Shown here: positions 57,901 to 64,000 of the stretch, piece after piece | How the letters are laid out: each line of letters opens with the position of its first letter | Numbering within the stretch: the stretch's first letter is position 1 | Assembly (NCBI GenBank): GCA_019843655.1 | Contig: JACDQD010000006.1 | Location: 17,378,246-17,442,245 of the forward strand | Direction: 5' to 3' | From: Lethocerus indicus | Taxonomy: Eukaryota > Arthropoda > Insecta > Hemiptera > Belostomatidae | Length of the DNA: 64,000 nt | Made by a program: the position numbers and the translations under genes | The notes under the pieces: model-generated | Database searches by the model: none | Seen by the model: only the letters and a program-made list of their open reading frames with translations | What the model was told of the DNA's origin: nothing

Positions 57901-60900
57901 AGGTTAAACAATAAGACATTCCATTAATTATTACATTAGAACAATTGTTAAATGTTTCCCAATTTTTCTAAAGAAGAATTGTAAAAAAATATTCTAATAT
58001 AGTATCTAAGCGAGAATATTTTCTTCTGCTATTTACAAGCGTCCCAACATTACAACATTTGATGGTAGTAACGGATGAATAAAACGCCGTTGATACTGGC
58101 CAAATCCGAGCATTTACAAGTTCGTCCCGCAATCATAAAAGGCAGTATACAGCTGTAGTCAAATTGTCTCCGGAATGTTCAGTATAAAACCGTTCATGTC
58201 CGTAATATTCATTAAACCGTCACTAAACTCTGCGTTTAGCACAGACAGCGAGCGGTCGTTCCGCGGTCACGGTTGCGGCCCAGTAAAATCTTCATAACTC
58301 ATAATTCCACGCTGCTTATATTTATACGGCACTAAAAGCTGTATTTAAAGTGAGATGAATATTTGTATTAAAAGACGTAACAATTGATTTTAACTTTGCC
58401 CCTAATTCAATAACTGAGGTAAGTGGCGGGTTCGACGAACGGGCGCATGGAAGTCCTTTGTATCCTTTGAACCGGCACTAAATTCAAGTCTGAAATGAAA
58501 CAGAATCCAATTTTGAGCAAACCGTGGGGGCGGTGGTCATCAAGACCAGCTGTATCAAATTGTTGTAAAATATCTAACACGCTGTTGGATCATTCGAAAC
58601 AAATAAACCTACACTGCAAATTACTATAAACGATTTTATCTCTGTTCCAGGCGACAACTAATTATAATCTAATAAGCTTAATAAAAATTATACGCTTTAT
58701 ATTCGAAATTTTATCAATCTTCTTAATTAATCGATTACAAAACATCTTACCATTTATAGTGTACACAGGATGCATTCAATTATTCACTGTGCATAAATAA
58801 ATTTTCCTTTCATTACTCTCTTTTTGAAATAAATCTTTCATCACGATTGAGTAATCAACTTCCTTACGATTTTCCGGCTCCACTAACCGATTTTTCCCCT
58901 AAAAATTAAGTTTTCGATTCGTGTAGGTCTCAAAGAGAAGTAAATTTAAGGTAGGATCAGTGAGCACTCGAATATTGATCTATTTTTATGTCTTAATTTT
59001 TTACCATTTTCTGTGGGTGGCGCGAGATCAGTTACGCCAAGCATATAATTATTTGATCATCCTGTACACATGAGAAATAATTACAGTATAAAGGGCAAAG
59101 GTATTATAAATTTTATTTCTTCCCCTATTACAGGACAATTCCTCATCACCGTATAGCGGGTTACTGCTGAGAATAAGATTTAAAAATTAAAAAAATATTT
59201 TATTTAGGATATTGAATTATAAGGATCATAACGTGATTAATTTTATCAGGTATTTTTCAAAAATATATTTTGAATTATTGCCGGTGAATTTTTCTATTTC
59301 TCCGTGGGACGTAAAACAGGTTCTATTGATGGGGTGGCTAACTACGGTCGAATCATTTGTCCCTAGAAACTCGACGGAGAAAGGAAGGAGTAGGGATGAG
59401 GAGGACTCATGGGGCCGAAGCCGCTGATTAGTATTCAGCCGGTCGGAATGTAATTGTGTGCCATCGGTCGCCGAGTCGAGGAGAAGCCCGGGCTTGGGAG
59501 AGATTCATTAGGTGTGGTCCCGCTCCTCCATCCACTCCCCGACTAATTAATGCCATTACTATTAGTAGTAGTTTGGGGTTCCGATACCGAATTTAATAGT
59601 ACTCGTTTGGGAAGAGGGGTCGGCGGCCAATTAGCCCTTCCCAGTCGATTTTGCCCTTTAAACTCCCCTTCTTACTCAGAGACTGCGGGGGTACTTCTCT
59701 TCGGTCCCCTAAAGCTGGGGAGGTGACGGGCCGCCGGGACAAAGCGGGCGGCGTTTTGCCGCTCACCAAGCCCTCTACCACGCTTTATCGGGTTACTGAT
59801 TTACAACCCCCTCCCACCACCGCCACCCCACAGAATCACTCCCTGAATTCAACCGAAAATAGAGTAAAAACATTTCGAACCGCCTCATTCAAAAGAGTAC
59901 GAGATCTTGAAAACTGTATCGTGATAGTAACGCCAACAGTAACAATGCAGTGATGATGCGGACAGTAGTCCCCACCAGTTACAAACAAGTTTCGATTTAT
60001 CATCTAAATCTGGATATTGTAGTAATAAACTGAACGTTTTCCACTAATCCTAATACAGTATTTCCGTAATTAGACCATAATTTATATCCGAAATAATTTA
60101 AAATAATTTGATACGATATAATAACCAATACTATTGTTCAACAATAGTCATATAAAAGTTACCGATATCATGAAGTGACCTCTATCCCGCAACAACAAGT
60201 GTAACAAAAGTTACTCCCATGCTTTTTCCCTTTTGCATTTAATAAGGCGACTCCATAAAGATAAAACCCAGGGAAGACAAATGTCTGGGAAAGTTTGTGT
60301 GAAAACCTGACGGCCGGAGTTTGGTGTTCGGCCCTCAAAGCCCCAAGAAAACCCCGGGATCGAATTATTTATCAGGTTTTAGATTTATAGTCGGACAACT
60401 GTCCGAGGCCGACGTGAGTTTCGGCGGTAAATTACTCGCCTTCTGCGCCGGTTCGTTACAAAAACTCTTGTTTACAACAGGGCTCTCACGTGTAAGAAGG
60501 CTACGAATGTTATCCATCCAATTCAAAAGATTATGCGTATGATAACACATCCGGCATATATTAAATAAAATTAAGCATGCATTAACGCGTACTGTTAACT
60601 AGAAGAAAAAGGCGATATGATTGTTCGACTGGCAGATTATTATTATTAGTTGATATAATAAATACAGCCGTGCTCACAGTTCTAATTGAAACACGGCGGA
60701 GAATCAATCCTCTTTTCCAAATGGACTCACGGAATTCCAAATAATAAGGGGGCACGTTTGATTGCGTAGGGTGAATGTGCATGACTGTGGTAATTGACTG
60801 ATGTTGAAGGGAGGGGGCGGGAGATTGAGGCGGCTGCGGGTAAAGCTAAAATTGGAGTTTGCTGAGGAGGAGGAGATGGTTTTGAATGTTTCGGGATGGC

Positions 60901-62081
60901 TGAGGAAATGATGGCCGGGGAGTTTGATGGTAAAACTCCGGGCAGGTTTTAAATGATAATGAGGTGTGCTTCCTCCCTTCCAACTCGGCTCATTCAAACA
61001 GCCCAACTATCATCAAAGGCCCCAGAGACAAACCGAAACCGCTTCCTATTCAGATCAAAGCCCTCGCGCCCGTAGGAAATGGCTGAATGAGATGAAGTAG
61101 CCGGCTGGGGGTTAAGGAGTATATGGAGAGAGGCACACAATATTATGAATTGGTTTAATTGTTCGGAGCATGCTTCTCATATAAAAGAATATAATCGCTA
61201 ATATCGATTTTATGTTGTTGAAATTATGTCTTAATTATTTCGCTTCAACAGATAAAATAAATTATGTTCAGTGTTCTCATTTCGTGGAGTAAGTTAATAT
61301 TATACCAGGTTTTATTGGAGTGCGGTCGTCATCTGTTAGTTAGTTCACTGAGACGCATTAAGACCTCATCATTTTGCCAGACCAAAAACACTTTTATACT
61401 GAGGTAAAACCAAGCTAGGAAAGACCAAATTCCTAGGTTTTTCATCACAGTACTTTATTTAAAATAATTGCTATTATTTCATTCAGTACAAATCGTAAAA
61501 CTGAGTTTGCCTGCGTGTGTTTGGATAACAACAGTGGGATGCTATCCCGGGTGATGTTAGCCGTGGCTCAAACTTCAGGAATATCGTGCGGTTTTGAAGG
61601 CGGTAGGCACCATCTCAAACTAGTGGGGAGGAAGCCATCATCGGACTTTAACGTAACTTCCCAAGCCAGTTCACCAGGAAGTTTCCCGAACACGTGAGTT
61701 TATATATCCAACATCTCCTACAAGCCGAGTTATTTAGATATAAACTATGGATCGCCGATTTTCTATAGGTCGATCATTTTGTCAGGTTAAGTATAATATT
61801 TCTGTATGAAAATCGTTTGTACACGATGTATTTGAGGGTTGATGCGTCCAGATCGGGTTCATGCTACCGTTAATACAGTTGTCCCATTCGAATAATTTAC
61901 AATTGTACAGCATCAATATAATTAAATTTAATTTTATGTCACCCACATAAATAGGTAGAACTTTTAAGGAAATAGTTCAGGGGATAGTGAGACAAACAAA
62001 AATACAATTCCGCTGAAAAGAATTGTTTATGAGTTATTTTAGTTTTATCGTAGTATTACTGCAAGTATGAATTAATGTGAA
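54924..62081. other. Non-coding stretch
   Basis: AT-rich with GC-rich islands near 55190-55390, 57570-57720, 59320-59540, 59600-59780 and 60780-60960. Open frames stay at or below 100 aa and look composition-driven. A degenerate stretch near 61410-61435 (CTAGGAAAGACCAAATTCCT) weakly resembles the dispersed-repeat box but is too short to call. Confidence 0.5.
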
Positions 62082-62317
62082 TTAACACTATTAAAACGCT
62101 GGTATTCAGTTTAATGCGCTACTAGTTTCAATGGTACGGGGCACCCAATACCAGCCCGCAACAAAGGTTTTACATTTTAGTATTAGCGCCTTACAGTATA
62201 AGTGACAGTGACAGTGCAGTGAGGATGCCCACTAACACCGCTACTGAAGATGGCGAGCAGCCGAAACCGGTCTAGCAAAAGAGCAGCTAGAGGAGACAGA
62301 AGCACATGAAATCTACA
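62082..62317 (+). repeat. Dispersed repeat family, copy 8
   Basis: Starts within the core at AACACTATTAAAACGC, then TTCAGTTTAATGCGCTACTA, CAATACCAGCCCGCAACAAA, AAGTGACAGTGACAGTGCAG, CACCGCTACTGAAGATGGCG and AGCAGCCGAAACCGGTCTAG. The terminal block ending AGGTATTCTAAA is absent. Good match to copy 6 over the GACAGTG segment. Confidence 0.92.
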
Positions 62318-64000
62318 GAAGGTGAGATGTTATCGTCATACAATTTGTAAAAATCCAATCCATATCTATATCCATATCCGTATCTATTTTCCTTTAGTCA
62401 GCTACACTAAATTACTATTCAATTTTTTTCAAGATGCGACCTGAGGCCGTCGGCAATACAATCAGCCAGTTGTCTAATAGCCAGCCAACCTATCTAGACT
62501 CGTCTGATTGATTACTAGTAATAATTTAATAGCTTCCCGTCATTGGGGATTCACTGTGAGCGTCCCAGTAATTAGATGGAAGCGGAATCTCCTGTCATCG
62601 TGTAAATGTCTCCGGGACAGGATAACCGCCTGAGAGTTCATTGTGAAAACATCGTGTTTCTTATGCAAGCCAATGATTGTCATTGATATACCAACTGTTT
62701 AGGTAGGTGCAATACAAATTAGCCGTGAGAGAGTAGTCGGTGAGAAAAATTGTTGGAAACTTATTTAATATAAAATTATGCACAATAATCGGATGTTATT
62801 TGTAGGGATCATAAAAATAATTTTAATTAGAGTTATTTGATAACGCACTGTTTTAATAACAACAACATAAAACTAACACCCCTTTTATTTTATTCCACTC
62901 TATATTTAAATCAGATTATCAGAAGAGGAAAAATGAATGAAGGGATAACAGAAATTCTAAGCATAAGTCAGCGATACATACATATAAAATATATTTCGGT
63001 AGAAGAAATCCGAAGTGTATTAGATTGGAAGGATGAGTATGTGCTTGAATGTAATAGTAGGTGCGTGAGTGAATCGGACGGTTAAATCTGGGCTTATACA
63101 ATCATTTAGTGGAATGGCAGACAAGGAAGGTTTAGCCACAGAAGAGGATTTGCATGCAGTTAAGGTGGATCAGTTACATACCTTTCAACGAACGCCGCTC
63201 TCTCACTCCATCGCCCTCAATTACTTATTCCCGATATACGTTACGATAACTGTTATATTGTTTCAATAATCCGTTCAATAATAATTGTTACTCTACAATT
63301 ACATACTCAGACTCAACAACTACTAGCGTAATTAATTACGCTGATCGGGTTTAAGATAACATTGAAAAATAGTTTAAATATTTAAATAGATAATAAATAG
63401 ATAACAGACATTTAATAACGTCAGGATAGCAAAATCTAACACCTAACCGAATTTTTAATTGATGCTTAATATCAGGAATTAGTAGACATGTTTATCGCAT
63501 CAAAATAACAAAATTCCAACTAATAAAGGAAGAAAAATGTAAAACTGCCACAACCATTTATAATTTCGAAGGTTTGAATGAATATATGTTTAATGACAAC
63601 ATGATGATGTTGTTTATTATAACAACATTATCTCTTAACTATATTTTCAGAAAATACGGTTGATCGTACTACTATCAAGAGAATACTTCTCTTCTCATCG
63701 TTCCTTTCGATTATTAGTTAGTTTCTGTTAGATCCTTAAGAATGTTTTGGTTAAATAATGGATGAAGGGTATACATTCTATGTGCTCATTTTGGAATGAG
63801 AATTAGAACACTGAATAGTACTACTTAAGATAAATCATGATCTATTTTCATAATAAATTGATATTTAACAATTTGAAAATTAACCTGCACATTTAGCTTA
63901 TTTATTGCAGTTCAGTATTTTTCTCCGTGAGAACAGGATGCTACGTGAGAATCGGCTGCGTGTGTACTTTTCTACAACCCTAAACAAATAAGATTGAAAT
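62318..64000. other. Non-coding stretch to the window end
   Basis: AT-rich. Short open frames near 62.84 and 63.07 kb have no recognisable domain. Pyrimidine-rich TATCTATATCCATATCC runs at about 62360-62390 are a short degenerate simple repeat. Nothing else is supported. Confidence 0.5.

Overview
The window looks like nuclear DNA of an animal, most likely an arthropod and probably an insect. The reasons are two spliced animal-type housekeeping genes with GT-AG introns, an AT-rich background with TA microsatellites, and relics of a jockey-like non-LTR retrotransposon. The order or species cannot be named from the sequence. Only about the first 9.3 kb is clearly genic; the remaining ~54 kb is a gene desert (intergenic or intronic) with decayed transposons and alternating GC-rich and AT-rich stretches.

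Layout. At 154-2796 (minus) lies a complete four-exon gene for mitochondrial peptide deformylase (214 aa as modelled). Its large first intron carries a truncated copy of a dispersed repeat and a 13-copy, ~70-bp minisatellite whose unit contains a CTCF-like core. At 3392-9315 (plus) lies a complete 17-exon gene for cytosolic methionyl-tRNA synthetase (906 aa as modelled). The two genes are head to head with about 595 bp between their start codons, so they probably share a promoter region. Both products act on methionine at the start of translation: one charges tRNA with Met in the cytosol, the other removes the formyl group from the initiator Met in mitochondria.

From 9.3 kb to 64 kb no convincing host exon was found. 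What can be supported is: eight copies of one dispersed repeat family (1.0, 20.6, 25.2, 39.4, 47.0, 52.7, 54.5 and 62.1 kb), some built as core flanked by direct repeats of a conserved box; a 615-bp 5'-truncated retrotransposon insertion with poly(A) and a 12-bp target-site duplication (30778-31416); a 93-bp internal piece of the same reverse-transcriptase family flanked by a perfect 14-bp direct repeat (22015-22135); several microsatellites and homopolymer runs; and a few short, near-perfect inverted repeats.

I did not find a new gene system. The most interesting leads are the CTCF-like minisatellite inside the deformylase intron, the retrotransposon fragment that has a target-site-like duplication but no 3' end, and the box-core-box structure of the dispersed repeat.
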